A stretch of 64,000 bases of DNA from Ursus arctos (lineage: Eukaryota > Chordata > Mammalia > Carnivora > Ursidae). This document shows, piece by piece, positions 9,813 through 21,339 of the stretch; within the stretch, counting starts at the first letter, position 1; every line of letters starts with the position of its first letter. The stretch spans positions 22,464,501 through 22,528,500 of the forward strand of contig NW_026623050.1 in the NCBI RefSeq assembly GCF_023065955.2, written 5' to 3'. Both the position numbers and the translations under genes were made by a program. A model generated the notes under the pieces. The model searched no databases, was not told the origin of the DNA, and saw only the letters and a list, made by a program, of their open reading frames with translations.

Positions 9813-12304
9813 TGTAAATTCACAGACTCCTGTGAGGGGTGATTGGACCCATGTGCTCCTCCCAAGTAAAGGATGGGTCCAGGTTATAGCAGTAGTGCGT
9901 CCCCGCGAGGCTCTGCATGGCTGGGCCATGAGCTCCACTTGGAGAAGCCCACGTGCTGTGCTTTTGCCCTGACTTCCTCCAAAGAACTTTGACCTACGTC
10001 AAAATGATCTGTGGAACTGGTTTTGCTCTGATTTAATTTACATGTGGAGGAAGGTTGTCAGGAGGACCCACCCTTAGATCGTGTGGTGCGGGGGAGCGCA
10101 GGCACAGGAAGAATTTTCCAGCTAGACATGAAAGCTCAGGTGCTCTGGGTCAAAATCAAAGTGTATCGGACATGGTTGGCTAATGGAGAGAACATTCCAT
10201 AGTCAAGTACCTCAGTCGCCACAGGCAGGTTATGAATTTATGAAGAATTCAAATACAAGGAAATACACTTAACACTAACCAAATTGGACACAATCTAAGC
10301 TTTCTTGAGTGAAGAAAGGCCTTCAAGATTTTGCAGGATCCTTGTGATAGCATCCGTGGGCATTGATGAGACACAGAAGTCTTGGCTCTCATTTTTCTCT
10401 AGAAAGAACAGACTGCCTCACTTTCCACTGATCATCTTGCTGTTCTCTTCCCTGTGGAAATGCCTCAACAAGGACACATTCCATTTGGGGACTTTTAGTG
10501 CACTTCTGTGAAGGACCATCATGATAACTATCAAGGGGATGAGAATGACTAAAAACAGTAGGAGCCATCAAACCTTACACTTCCTGCTTTTTATAATTCA
10601 GAAGAATTTGCACACGTTAGTTTTCTATACATGATTAGAAGTATAGATTGGAGATCAAAAGGGTAGGAATGCTCCAAGGAGAACAGGAGAAACATATTAA
10701 ACGTGAGACGTCTTCCCATACCTCTGGTTACCTTCACCTGGGAGCAAGAGAAGGATCGAGTCAAGAACATGCCTGCCTGATATACTGGGATGTGGCCCCT
10801 GGAAACACAGCCCAGTGTCCTGGAGTCCGGATTTGTACCTCCTTCTTTTGCACAAGAGAGGAAAATGGGGAGAGAGGGACAGAGGCTGTTCCCTCTCTTG
10901 TACAGTCTTCTGGCTCCCAGTATCTACTTTGGCTTTAATCCCCTGCTGAGTGCTTTACTCTTTATTTGCATTATTTGCAATATAGTTACTTCCGGTAAGG
11001 TTTCAAGTTGGCCACAGCTCATGGCTTTGGTTGGCCCTGGATCAGTGCACTAGTGCTAGACGGGATGAGTATCTTTGGTCCTGTTGGCTGTGGCCAGGAG
11101 CACAGGGTCCTGTGCGCGCTATCAGAAAATGTTGGAGTTCATTGTCTCCTCTGTCAAAGGGTCTCTTCCTGGGAAAAATGCTCCCAGCTTCTGGCTTTGG
11201 AGCTTATTCTGAGGAGAACCCCTTCTGTATGATGGATTTCCTCCTTGTTTTTCCTTATAGTCCTTCCAAATGGAATTAAATCATTCTGCCTTTGGGTTTT
11301 TGTTTGTTCAGGGAACTTAAATTTATTTTACCAAACCATTCTCTGGCATTTACGGGGTATTTTTCCCTCTAGAGCAAAACTGGGGCACCCTCGGAGTGCC
11401 CTCGTAATATAATCCCTCTCCCAGGCTTTACCAGTCAGAGTACAAATTAAGTCATATTAATGTCAATAACTCTTGAGTTCCTGTTCTCGCTCCCACACAT
11501 GCTCACAAGAGTCCTCCAGCCTCCCCCCAAGCCTCTCCAAATATTTCTGTGACTTTACAAAGAGAAGGTCCCCCACGGGGCCAAAAACTAGCTGCCTGTC
11601 TGTAGTCTCCATGTGCCTCCTGCTGTGGTCCTCCCTCTGCTGTCTTTTCCTCAGTCTCTGCTGCGGCGGGGGCAGGGGGGGGTGCCAGCCTCTGCCCAGA
11701 GCAGCCTCTGCTCCCAGAGTCACCCCCAGAGACCCCTCTGCTCACCCACGCCGAGGGACTAGGCACCCTTCCCCTGCTCTGAGCCACCTTTGTCACCTGG
11801 GCCCCAAAGCAGCCCTGCTTTTGCTAAACTGTCACCTAGGTCCTCTTGACAAAAGCTTCTTTCTCCTTCTGCCCTAACTTCTCCCTCCCCCTGGAGTCCC
11901 AAGAGGCCTGGCAAAGAATGGGCGCGACGTGACAACCCTTCTTGTTCTCATCTCTCTTTCTCTTAGTATACCCGGCCGTCAACGACAAAATGCTCCTTTC
12001 TTCTTTCCCAGCGCCGAACCAGAAGTCTCCCTTCACCTCTCTTCAGCTACACTTGCATCCGGGGACGCTCGGCTTAGCAGGCCCGCAAAGGGTGAACCTG
12101 GGAATTGCTTACTGAGTGACCTAGAAAACTCTGCTACGTTATCAGTGGCAGAGTCCCTTAATTGTAGAGAGATTCTTGAGCTGAAGTTTGGGAAGCAGTG
12201 AAGAAACATTTCTATTGACTTGGAAACCAAAGATCTAATAAAACCAAGATTTTCTTTAATAATGGAACTCACTAAAAGTCCCTTCGGCTAATTGTATTCT
12301 TATT
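9813..12304. other. Unrecognised, apparently unique sequence
   Basis: About 2.5 kb with no repeat family or gene recognised. 11500-11900 is pyrimidine- and C-rich, with a 134-codon plus frame and a 97-codon minus frame over it. Neither has a recognisable domain. TTTAAATTGTG-like L1 sequence begins only at the right border. Confidence 0.5.
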
Positions 12305-12784
12305 TTCCTTTTTAAAAATTGTGGTTACAGACATACATTGACCTTCTCATTTTAACCTTTCACAAGTGAGCAGTTCTGTGGCATTAAGCACATCACACTG
12401 CTGTGGGACCATCACCACCGTCCATTCTTCTCCAGAACTTTTTCATTTTTCCAAATGGAAACACTGTACCCATTAAACAATATACCCCACTTCCTCCTTC
12501 CGCCCCGAAACTGGCCACCACCATTCTGCTCTGTCGCTATGAACCTGACCACGCTCGGTGCTTCATAGAAGTGTCATACAATAGGTGTCCTTATGTGACT
12601 GCCCTATTTCACCTAGCCTAGTATCTTCAAGAATCATCCACATTACAGCATGTGTCGGAATTTTTGTCCTTTTGAAGGCCGAGTATGAAACACCATCTAT
12701 GAATATATTACATTTTGTTCATATATTCATCCATCCATGGACTTTTGGGTTGCTTCCACCTTTTGGCTGCTATCAATCACATTT
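12305..12784 (-). mobile_element. L1 (old L1M type) 3'-end fragment, antisense
   Basis: Successive phrases match an antisense old L1 3' region: TGTGGCATTAAGCACATCAC, CCAGAACTTTTTCATTTTTC, GTACCCATTAAACAATATAC, AGAAGTGTCATACAATAGGT and GGACTTTTGGGTTGCTTCCA. It is about 480 bp long and 5'-truncated. It abuts a hAT-like element on its right. Frames inside it do not represent a gene. Confidence 0.8.
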
Positions 12785-13085
12785 ACAATTTAAAATTTTC
12801 TAGTAGTCACATAAAAAAAGTAACTTTCTATAATTATAGATATATTTTTATATATTTACATATATTTGTATATATGTTAAAATTTATCCAAAATTTTATC
12901 ATTTCAACATGTAATCAATAGAAAACATTTATTCACGAGATACGTTAACTCCTTTCTTCGATAGGAAATCTTTGATATCTGATGTGTATTGTACATTTCC
13001 CGTGCACATCTCCATTTGGACTGGCCACGGTCCAAGTACTCAGTGGCCACATGTGGCCATTGGATAGCCTATGAGACACCCAGAT
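12785..13085. mobile_element. hAT-like MITE (exact family uncertain)
   Basis: Diagnostic phrases are TTTAAAATTTTCTAGTAGTC, TTTATCATTTCAACATGTAA, CATCTCCATTTGGACTGGCC and GTGGCCACATGTGGCCATTG. I recall these from a mammalian hAT-Charlie MITE with termini like CAGCGCTGTCCAATA. The right terminus is eroded. The central part near 12830-12890 has turned into AT-rich TATATTT sequence. Confidence 0.65.
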
Positions 13086-13480
13086 CTAACTTACCGTGGG
13101 ACATCCCAACAAAGCCATCTTTCCATGTCCTTGGATTGTCTCGGTCTGAGAGAACCAGGGTCTCAATGAATCTTTGGCAAGTTTTAGATTCTGTCAGTTC
13201 TCAGCTGATTTCTCAAAGTCCCACATTTCTGTGGCTCCCAGTGTTGCCGCTCTATGTTCAAGTAGTTGCACTGACACTTTGAAAATGAAGGAGACTGATT
13301 TGCGTTCTCCCCAGGCAGAGGAATACGCGCTGCTCTTCCTTACACACTCCAAGTGGATCACGTACTCAACCCTTTCAAGGCACCACATGGATTTTACTTA
13401 TGCCTACGCGATCCAGCCCGGTGATCCGATCTCACAGGGGTGTGTGCACGCCTGAAGTCAATGCCGCACGTCGCCCCTGC
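13086..13480. other. Unrecognised sequence
   Basis: No gene or repeat recognised. Confidence 0.4.
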
Positions 13481-13484
13481 GTTT

Positions 13485-13625
13485 ACTCGGGAATTCAACA
13501 GTGCTGTTTCGAGCTCCGATTGTGGGCCAGGCACGCGCTAGGCACCGGGGGTCCACCCGCAACGAGACGTACACTGTGCCCGTGCTCAGGGGCCTTGAGC
13601 TGCAGCCTGTGGACCCTCCCCGTCA
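13485..13625. repeat. Ancient dispersed repeat core
   Basis: The core TGTGGGCCAGGCACGCGCTA, followed by GGCACC..., ...ACGAGACGTACACTGTGCCC and CAGGGGCCTTGAGC, matches a common mammalian phrase ('tgccaggcactgtgctagg...gatacag...gaac...cctgccctcaaggagct'). Similar cores lie near 38.13, 42.84 and 45.72 kb. The family is left unnamed. Confidence 0.45.
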
Positions 13626-14997
13626 GCGAACTTGACATTGGCCGACATGGAAAGAGGACACCCGGCCTCCCTTCTCAGCCTGAGCAAACCTCTGTGGTTG
13701 TTTTCTCCTAACCGAAGAGATAATTCCGTTCTCTTGATGGGGCACCCCTGTGGGAACTTGGGGGTTTACTTTCATAAATGTGAATATAAATTGCCACAAA
13801 ACCCGCTAAAAACCAAAGCTCGCTACCTGACAGCTGGGGTGGCCAGGGCAGGTTTTCTCCACGTTACCCAACTCCCCAAATAGGAGGCCTGGGTTTTGTT
13901 TCACAGAAGTCTTCTTTTTGCAGCTGAGGAGGGCCCAAGTGGCATATTCTGTGTCATGATACGCATGGTTCCTACTGAGAGTTTAATCATCTATGGTACG
14001 AAGGCGCCAGTGGAGTCTGAGCCTGATTTCGTCCCTTTGTTTATTCAAAAAACACACGCACGATGCCTGGAAATGCCCCTAGTCCCCTCCTCATCCCACT
14101 GTCCGCATTCATGAGAACGCCGGGCTGCTGGGAGCTTGAGTGTGTGGGTCGTTCCTGAGCATGGATTTCTCGGTGCCTCCTTTGATTGAAGTTGTGAAAC
14201 TGTGTGAACCACATTTCCTTAGGGAAAATTCCTTAAAACTAGTGGGTTCTTACTAGATACCTCACTATAATAGAAATGCTTCTATTCAACTGATTTCTAG
14301 AATTATGGATGAAAACCATGTGGATTTGAATGGAGGTTATTGTCCTTCTCCCCAGGGCAAGTTGCTGAGGATTGCAGGTCAGAATTGAGCAGAGGCTCTG
14401 GCATTTCGGGCAGTCCCTCTTATATCCAGGAGGACAGTTGAGAGCACCGGGCCCGGAGGTGGTCTGAGGAACGCCAAATTCATCTCTGTGTTGGTTCCTC
14501 CCACCGTCATCAGCCAACTCAAGAACTTGGCCCTTTTTCTCTCCGTCCAACCAGGCAGCACCTCCCTGTGGCCTGTCCACCGAGTTTGCCACCTGTGGGC
14601 TTTTCTTCCACAATTTTCTTTGTGTCTTTCCAAAGCCAGATCAAGCATCACCATGTTCTTGAAGCCTCTGCCCCCACCCCAACACCACACCACCCCCAGA
14701 GCCTCGGACTCACTTGTGCAATTTGGCCTGTCGGACTTTTTCTTTCTCCTTAGTCCTTTGGCCACACCTCTAAAAAATTACGGTGGAATGATGAGGAAGA
14801 GAGAGTCTGTGTTGAAGAAATGTAACTCTTTGGCATCCTGAAGCAAACTGTGCTCTTCTATGAGCGCTCTCCGCGCTGTAGCCCTCTCTCTTTTAGACTT
14901 GGATCTGGGTCACTTCTAGCATGCGATTCTGAATCCCTACCTGAGAGGTGACCGCTGCAAAAATAGAGCCCAGCCCTGGGGCATGAGACCCTTTAAG
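13626..14997. other. Unrecognised sequence
   Basis: No gene or repeat recognised. Frames of about 120-128 codons overlap on both strands at 14240-14840. The opposing frames share the same bases and none has a known domain. Confidence 0.45.
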
Positions 14998-15135
14998 ACG
15001 TCTTCACATGGCAATAAAAATAATAATGCCTGCGTTGGAACTTTACATCTGTTAGCTTATTAGTTGCCTGAACATTATTATTATCAAATGCATTTTACAG
15101 GGAAGGAATGCAGCTTTGGGACCAAGCGGTTTGCA
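14998..15135 (-). mobile_element. MIR SINE fragment, antisense
   Basis: TTTACATCTGTTAGCTTATT, an ATTATTATTATC stretch and ATTTTACAGGGAAGGAATGC resemble the antisense MIR 3' half ('ttacatgcattatctcattt ... attttacagatgagga'). Diverged. Confidence 0.6.
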
Positions 15136-15535
15136 CATGGTTGCACACTGCACAGGCTCTGGGGCCAGGGCTGGTGAGCGTCAGTGTAGACAGAGCTTTG
15201 CATCCAGGCCAAGGCTTGCTGGGTGGAACACAGGTCCACACTTGCTCCCCTGGCTGGGCACAAGCCTACACAGTCCTATGGGGCCGGGGTTCACATCCCA
15301 GCCTTCCGTCTAGCTCCTGCTTCTCACAGCTATGTCTTTTTACTACTCCAGGAAAGTTACAGGAGGGAAGGATGTGGGCAGGAGCCATTGTTCTCTCTGT
15401 TTCAGGCCAGGCTTCTAGGTAGGCGATAGAGGCTCAGTTCTTTCATGCGATTTGAGGGACACAGGAAAATTTTACCTGCTTGCAATTCTACCATGAAGTC
15501 TGGGATCTGGTAAGGGACCCACCCTTGACTTTGGG
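15136..15535. other. Unrecognised sequence
   Basis: Three overlapping plus-strand frames of 65-104 codons are open here, but no domain is recognisable. Nothing else seen. Confidence 0.4.
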
Positions 15536-15650
15536 CTTTGGTCCTTGCAGGTGTGCAGGTCTTAAGTAGGTCTCTTCATCCTTCTAGACCTCAGTTTTCT
15601 CAACTAAAAAATGAAGGGTTTGGAATAGGTCACTGACTTTCCAACATGAG
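15536..15650 (+). mobile_element. MIR-like fragment
   Basis: AGTAGGTCTCTTCATCC, AGACCTCAGTTTTCTCAACT and AAAAAATGAAGGGTTTGG follow the conserved MIR pattern 'acctctctgagcctcagtttcctcatctgtaaaatg'. Short and diverged. Confidence 0.6.
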
Positions 15651-15928
15651 AATTTAATTCACATAGTATAAAATTCACCCTTTCGAAGTATACAGTATAG
15701 TGGTTTTTAGTATCTTCACAGGGTTGTGTGACCATTGCCACCATCTATCCAATTCTAGAACATTTCACCACCCCTGAGAAACCCTGTACTCATTAGCAGG
15801 CCTTCTCAGTTCCCCACTCCTCCCAGCCCCTTGTATCCACAGGTCTGCTTTCCGTGTCTACTGGTTTTCCCATTCCAGATATTTCATATCAAAGGAATTA
15901 TGTGATATGTGGTTCTTTGTGCCTGGCT

Positions 15929-15938
<10 letters not shown>
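15651..15938 (-). mobile_element. L1 3'-end fragment, antisense (left part of a split copy)
   Basis: TTTAATTCACATAGTATAAA, then ATTCACCCTTTCGAAGTATA, AATTCTAGAACATTTCACCA, TTTCCGTGTCTACTGGTTTT and TTCATATCAAAGGAATTATG. This is the antisense 3' region of an old L1. It continues beyond two SINEs at 16413. The left copy of the SINE target-site duplication, GCCTGGCTTCTTTCTTTC, is at 15921-15938. Confidence 0.85.
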
Positions 15939-15965
<27 letters not shown>

Positions 15966-15973
15966 TTTCTTTC
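15931..15973. repeat. (CTTT)n tetranucleotide repeat
   Basis: About ten TTTC units with one irregularity (TTCTTC). It is seeded by the target site and the SINE tail, and is a likely variable site. Confidence 0.9.
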
Positions 15974-16157
15974 GATTATTTATTATTTATTTATTTGACA
16001 GGGAGAGAGAGCACAAGTAGACAGAGGGGCAGAAGGAGAGGGAGAAGCAGGCTCCCCGCTGAGCAGAGAGCCTGATGAGGGGCTCGATCCCAGAACCCTG
16101 AGATCATGACCCGAGCCAAAGTCAGACGCCTAACTGACTGAGCCACCCAGGTGCCCC
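15974..16157 (-). mobile_element. Can-SINE, antisense (first of a tandem pair)
   Basis: ATTTATTATTTATTTATTTG tail, GACAGGGAGAGAGAGCACAA, GGGGCTCGATCCCAGAACCC, and the reversed head ending GAGCCACCCAGGTGCCCC. It sits in the T-rich tail of the second SINE, with CTTT-rich sequence on both sides. Confidence 0.93.
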
Positions 16158-16187
16158 TCTTTCCTTCTTTCCTTCTTTCTTTTTTTA

Positions 16188-16411
16188 AATTTAAGATTTT
16201 ATTTATTTATTTGTTTTAGAGAGAGAGAGAGGGAGAGAGAAGAGAGTAGAGGGAGGGGCAGAGGGGGAAGGAGAGGGAGAGACACTCTCAGGCAGACTGT
16301 GCCATGAGCACAGAACCTGATGCAGGGCTCTATCCCATGACCCTGAGATCATGACCTGAGCCAAAACCAAGAGCTGGCCACTTACCCAACTGAGCCACCC
16401 AGGTGCCCCAA
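16188..16411 (-). mobile_element. Can-SINE, antisense (second of a tandem pair)
   Basis: TTTAAGATTTTATTTATTTA, an AGAGAGAGGGAGAGAG purine stretch, GGCTCTATCCCATGACCCTG and AACTGAGCCACCCAGGTGCC. The right copy of the 18 bp duplication GCCTGGCTTCTTTCTTTC is at 16413-16430, identical to the copy at 15921-15938, so this SINE was probably the first to land in the L1. Confidence 0.93.
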
Positions 16412-16412
16412 C

Positions 16413-16500
16413 GCCTGGCTTCTTTCTTTCAGCATAATGTTTTCAGCATAATTTTATCAAGGTTCATTCATGTTGCAGTATTGATCACTGTTTTTTAAGC
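16413..16500 (-). mobile_element. L1 3'-end fragment, antisense (right part)
   Basis: After the SINE pair the L1 resumes with TTTCAGCATAATGTTTTCAG and AAGGTTCATTCATGTTGCAG, exactly the continuation expected after the 'tggcttctttc' point. It fades out near 16500. Confidence 0.8.
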
Positions 16501-19124
16501 TGCCTTTGGAAAAGCAAAATGCTCCGAAGAGAAATCGTGGGTGGAAGCTCAGCATATCCCGTAGATGGCAGCAGAGGTGATGGGGAGGGGAGGGGAAGCA
16601 GGGCAGACTCTCCTGTCTTGCTGAGAGCGCCCTCAGCTTGGCATTGGCCCCGGAGCACTTCTGCAGGCCGTCGGGCTCCACAGAACACAGTAGGGAAGGC
16701 CCTGACCTAGACGCTCTCTCAAGTGCCTTTCTGTTCAAAGACTTTGTTTCTCCGGGTCCTAGTACACCAAGAATGCAATCACCCTGCCTGTCACTTTCAT
16801 CTGAATTAGTTCAGAACGCCCCTCTCTGGAACAGTTCCAAGAGAGCAGAAAATCAAGCAAGTGGGAGTCCGACGGCAGAAAAGCTCAGGTGGCTGTGTAG
16901 CTCCGACCCGGCCTGGAGATCCCGGGTGGGCTGGGCAGCTGGGAGGAGGGAAAGCACACCGAGAGGAAGGGACTCAGGACAGCACAGGAGGCTGCTTTGT
17001 GGTACTGCTGTGGTCTGGTCCCCAGGGATGGGCTTTCTGAGATTTGTCCTTTCCTTCGAGGCCAGAAAAGGGTATGGTCTGCAGCTGGCTGGCGCTCTGC
17101 TTTCTCTGGTCGTGACTGCCTTTCCGGGTGAGGGGAAAAACCCATGAAAATCTCTGTCCAAAGCGCATTATCGGAGCTGTGTGGTAGTGTGGTCTGCCAA
17201 CGGACGGCGGGTCATTCGTAGGCGGCCTGGGCTGTGGATGCCTTAGACAGCTTTTCTGGCCCTTCCGTCTGTCGTCCTTCTCCTGGGAGACTTCAGGCAG
17301 CTGCAGCAGCCTCCCTAGCTTAAACCCCCCCCCATACACACCCACACCCCTGTGCTCACCCTGAAGGGGACGAGTTTCTTCTGAGTCCTTGTTAGTCCTC
17401 CGATCATGCGGGGAAGCTAGCAAGGGCCCCACCTCCTTCCTCCCCAGCAGGGTGCCTGAGTCTGTCACAGGCTCTGGACGGTGAAAGGAGCCCTAGACAG
17501 GGGTCGGGGGCCCACCTCTGACCAAGCGGACCCAGATTTTGGTAAAGGCTCTGCCTTCCTCTTTTAAAGCAAGCGAAAATATGCAAGTCGTATTGTCCCC
17601 GTGTAATCAATCATCTATAAAACGCTTGATTGATGGACTGGCTTCCCACCTTGCTCCAAAAAAAGGTTGAAGGCAACTCTTCCGTAAGACTAAGGAGTGA
17701 GGCCAGGTGATTTCTAAGTTCCTGTTTGTGCTGCAGGTTCCAAAGAGTGTTCTGTAAAGCGGGCGATGATTCGCAATCTAGAGCCTTCTAAACCTGCCCG
17801 TAATCTCCCCAGTGCTCTTAGCCACCTGGTCACTTGCCATCCTTTAACCCTAGTCACACAGTGGGGCCAGATTCCTACTGATCAATTAAACTCTGTTTAA
17901 AAAGGCCTGCCAGACAGGGAGGGTTCTAGATGAGGGGAGGATTAAGGGATGTGAGAATGACATCGGACATGGGCTCCTTCATGAGATCTTGCGTCAAAAG
18001 ACAAAACAAAAACCAAACAAAGCCAACAATCAACAGTGGGCATTTTGGGGAACACTGAGGTTTGAGGCAGAATGCTCCTGGCCTTCCTCCAGACCAACCC
18101 AGGCCCGTTTCCTTTGCTCTTCTCACCCCTTCCCCCTCACCCCGCTCGTCCCGGGCTAACTCAGACCTCACTGCACAGGTCCCTCCCAGACGCTCCAGCC
18201 CACTGACCTCTCCTTCCCCTTTGCTGCTGCACCCCGTTTCTACAGAACGGTCCCTCCATGCATCCTCGGAGCCTCGCAGCCCCGATCACGGAATTTGCTC
18301 CATCTGTGGGGGCGTGTGCCAGTGGAAGCTGCGAGAGGCCAGGGGCCCGGGCTTCTGTGCCAGCCCCAGGCAACACATTCAATAAATCATCTTGCTGTTG
18401 AACTGGGAAAAGGTATTCAAATTCAAGCCTCACTGGCGATCGTTGCTGAAGCAGTTTCACATTCTGGGCCTCTCGCTCATTATTCAGAGGTGAGGCCAAC
18501 GTGGATCGGCTTGGATCCTGACAAGACCCAGCTTCCCCCCAGCTCAGAGCCCCATGTTTATTTTACAACAACTGGAAGCACGTAGGCTCCTTCCCAGACG
18601 GGTTAATCTATCAAGCGAACTAGTGCAGACTCCCTGCCCAGACATGCCTGGTGCGGGGACCTCGGACACAGCTTTAAAAATGACCTTGGTAACGGGATGT
18701 CGAGAGGCACTTTCTCTGTTCCTTCAGAAATGGTCACCAGGACCCCAAACTGAGGGCAAGGAGATCTGACCACTTCTCATTCTAAAGAAAGCCCCCCAAA
18801 ACTGGGCCCAAACCTGCCCCCACGGTCGGCCTATCACAACCAACCAGCCCCTCCTCAGCCCACCCCAAGAGACCAGAGGAGAACGGAGAGAGCTCTCTGG
18901 AACCGTGCCACACCATCTTACTGGGATGTTGTGGTTTGCCCTCCTGCCCTTGCTTTCCTGGTTCCCCAAACAAAGTGTGAGGGGCTGCAAAAGAATGATA
19001 CGCGATATGTTAATTAAATCGAATTTAAATAAAAAAATTTTTTAAAAAATCACATTGACCGACTAGCTCTGCCTGCAAAGGGAAATTGGCATCTCGTTAT
19101 CCTGTTGGATGTCTGCTTGGGCAA
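16501..19124. other. Unrecognised, apparently unique sequence
   Basis: About 2.6 kb, moderately GC-rich. Frames of 160-170 codons on both strands near 16640-17470 overlap one another and have no recognisable domain. A C run sits near 17326-17333. An AT-rich patch lies near 19005-19050. No repeat or gene recognised. Confidence 0.5.
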
Positions 19125-19318
19125 CAGATTTGCCCGTCAGGGATCATTTGTAATGTCTGGGGACATTTTTGTTGTCACAGGTTAGGAAGGGGCCACAGGT
19201 AACTACCGGAGAGAGGCCAGCGTGCCGCTACATACCCTATAATGCAAAGGCCAGTCCCCCAACCAACAGTCACCCGACCTTGAGCGTCAACAGTGCCACG
19301 GCTGAGACACTCTGGGGC
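19125..19318 (+). mobile_element. MER20-type hAT-Charlie MITE
   Basis: TTTGTAATGTCTGGGGACAT, TTTTTGTTGTCACAGGTTAG, GAGAGAGGCCAGCGTGCCGC, TACCCTATAATGCAAAGGCC and CGTCAACAGTGCCACGGCTG follow the MER20 consensus in order. Some MER20 copies are known to act as regulatory sites in placental mammals; nothing here shows that this one does. Confidence 0.75.
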
Positions 19319-19574
19319 ACGTCACGATTCCTGGGGACACCCTACCACCTGCACCTCAGCCTCACGTCCTCAATCTCAGGCCCGTGCACGCACCGCTCTT
19401 CTGCGCCCTGTCGCCGTGTGTCTTTGCGACCCCTTATGCAGATGTGCGCTCCTAGCCCGCCTCCCCGGGGACTCACAGGCTTTTAGGTTTGCCCCAGACG
19501 TTACGGCTTATGAGCGGTGTGATTCCACACAGGCACATTTGAAAGGGAAGCTGCTCTCTTAAAATAAAATTTTT
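19319..19574. other. Unrecognised sequence
   Basis: No gene or repeat recognised. Confidence 0.4.
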
Positions 19575-19737
19575 TAAAAAGGTGACACATTAGAATCCTC
19601 TGGGCAGCTTTTCAGGTCCCTGATATGACAGCTGCATCCCACGGCAACGACATCAGGACCACGGGGGTGGAACGCGGGGGTGAAGTTTCAAAAACTGCCC
19701 AAGGGATTCCAACGAGCGGCCAAGGGTGAGCACCACT
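19575..19737. mobile_element. MER5-type hAT MITE
   Basis: CACATTAGAATCCTCTGGGC and AGCTTTTCAGGTCCCTGATA on the left, with CTGCCCAAGGGATTCCAACG and GGGTGAGCACCACTG on the right, form the expected inverted pair of ends of a MER5-like element. About 160 bp, diverged. Confidence 0.6.
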
Positions 19738-20306
19738 GCCCGACCTGAGCCTTGTCCTGGCGCCTGCGGTCGGGTGGGCGCTCACCCCGCGGGCTGCGGA
19801 GCCGGCTGGCAGGCCCAGCGTGCTGGCGTGGGCAGGGCTGCTCTGCACCCTCACTTCAGCTGCTGGCTGGTCAACACCAGCTGGGGCTTCCTGCTTAGCT
19901 GCAGTACACATGTCTGTTCCTCATGCCTTATGCATTTAGATATATTATAAATCCTTGTATGACCCTCAGTCCCTCCTCACGAAGGATGAGCAAGTTGTCC
20001 CTGGCCTTCCAGAGGCTGTGCACTAGCCCTCGGCCACAGGCTTCTGTCTCGTCTGACCAATCCCATGACCAGGGTCGTGATTCGGAGCATCACCCTGGTG
20101 TTCGCTGTGTCGGCCCACCTCGTCCCCTGGCCCCGTGCAGGTTATGGGGGCTCTCAGTCCTTCCGCATCTCGCCATCGTTGTGAGTGCCACGGGCGCACT
20201 CTCTCCTTCTGCTGCTCTCTTGGCCTTGACACTTTACGATGGACTCAAATGCTTCCGTGCTCAAATCAAGAACTCTGACTGCTCCAGGAGCGTAGGGAGG
20301 TTTTTT
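19738..20306. other. Unrecognised sequence
   Basis: GC-rich near 19735-19870. A 130-codon plus frame (19923-20315) has no recognisable domain and runs into the SINE target site. Confidence 0.45.
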
Positions 20307-20321
20307 AAAAAATGACTTTTA

Positions 20322-20505
20322 GGGGCGCCTGGGTAGCACAGTCGTTAAGCGTCTGCCTTCGGCTCAGGGCGTGATCACTGCGTTCCAGGATCGAGTCCCA
20401 CATCAGGCTCCTCCACTGGGAGCCTGCTTCTTCCTCTCCCACTCCCCCTGCTGTGTTCCCTCTCGCTGGCTGTCTCTCTGTCACATAAATAAATAAAATC
20501 TTTAA
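20322..20505 (+). mobile_element. Can-SINE, young type
   Basis: GGGGCGCCTGGGTAGCACAG start, GTTAAGCGTCTGCCTTCGGC head, AAATAAATAAAATCTTT end. A perfect 15 bp duplication AAAAAATGACTTTTA is at 20307-20321 and 20506-20520. Confidence 0.96.
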
Positions 20506-20529
20506 AAAAAATGACTTTTAAATTAAGGA

Positions 20530-21085
20530 ACATTATATAAAGAAGAGAATATAAATAACGTGTATATTAAAAAGCACCATACCCAAAGGAACACCTCGAG
20601 CTTGCCTACCCCCAGCTCAGGAACTCGGTGATCGCCCATCCCTGGTGCACACCACTCCTCTTCATCTCTGTGCTCTGAGGCCGGAGTCAGCCACAGCCTG
20701 GATACTGTTTTTAATTGTCTTTTGTTTTGGAAGGGAGAAAAAAAAAAAGGTCTGCTCCGGGTTTTATGGATTCCTAAACAATGCGTTATTTGGTTTTGCT
20801 TGGGTTTGAGCTGTGTTAAAGTGGTAGCATATTGTATGTAATATTTTGTGACCTTTTTTTTCCCTTAATATGTTTTGGCTCGGGCTCACCCTTATGTCAC
20901 CTAAGAGGCGTCCACGCATTTTCAGTGCCAGATAATATTCCATTGTGTAACTATACACCAGTTATTTACCCATTTTGCACTTGAGTGACATTTGTGGTGT
21001 TCCTACTTTTTGTTACTATAAAAACCATGCTGCAAACGTTCTCTTAGACATCTCCTGCCGTACCCACCCGAGCAAGAGTTTCTCG
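20530..21085 (-). mobile_element. L1 3' region, antisense
   Basis: CATACCCAAAGGAACACCTC, ATGGATTCCTAAACAATGCG, TTTGGTTTTGCTTGGGTTTG, AGATAATATTCCATTGTGTA and ATAAAAACCATGCTGCAAAC follow the antisense L1 3' UTR and adjoining sequence. The copy appears to continue to about 22370 with several later insertions. No intact ORF. Confidence 0.8.
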
Positions 21086-21087
21086 AG

Positions 21088-21236
21088 ACCAGGGCGCCGC
21101 AAACTTTAATAAGCAAATGGAGCATCTGGGAATCTTGTTAAAATGCAGACTCTGGTTCAGTTAGTCGGAGGGGAGGCCTCAAGGTGACCCCAGCACTGTG
21201 AGCCTATGGACTATACTTTTAGTGACAAGGCTGTCA
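21088..21236 (+). mobile_element. MER5A-type hAT MITE
   Basis: CGCAAACTTTAATAAGCAAA, CTGGGAATCTTGTTAAAATG, CAGACTCTGGTTCAGTTAGT, GGAGGGGAGGCCTCAAGG, with an eroded right end near CTATGGACTATACTTTTAGT. About 150 bp, lying within the antisense L1 block. Confidence 0.7.
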
Positions 21237-21339
21237 TGCGATTAGCCAGCTTTATCAAAGGATGCCACCTAGCCTGCTGAAGCAGTGGTACCCCCTTACA
21301 TCCCCCCCAGCAATGAATTCTGATACGGAGCTTCAGGAT

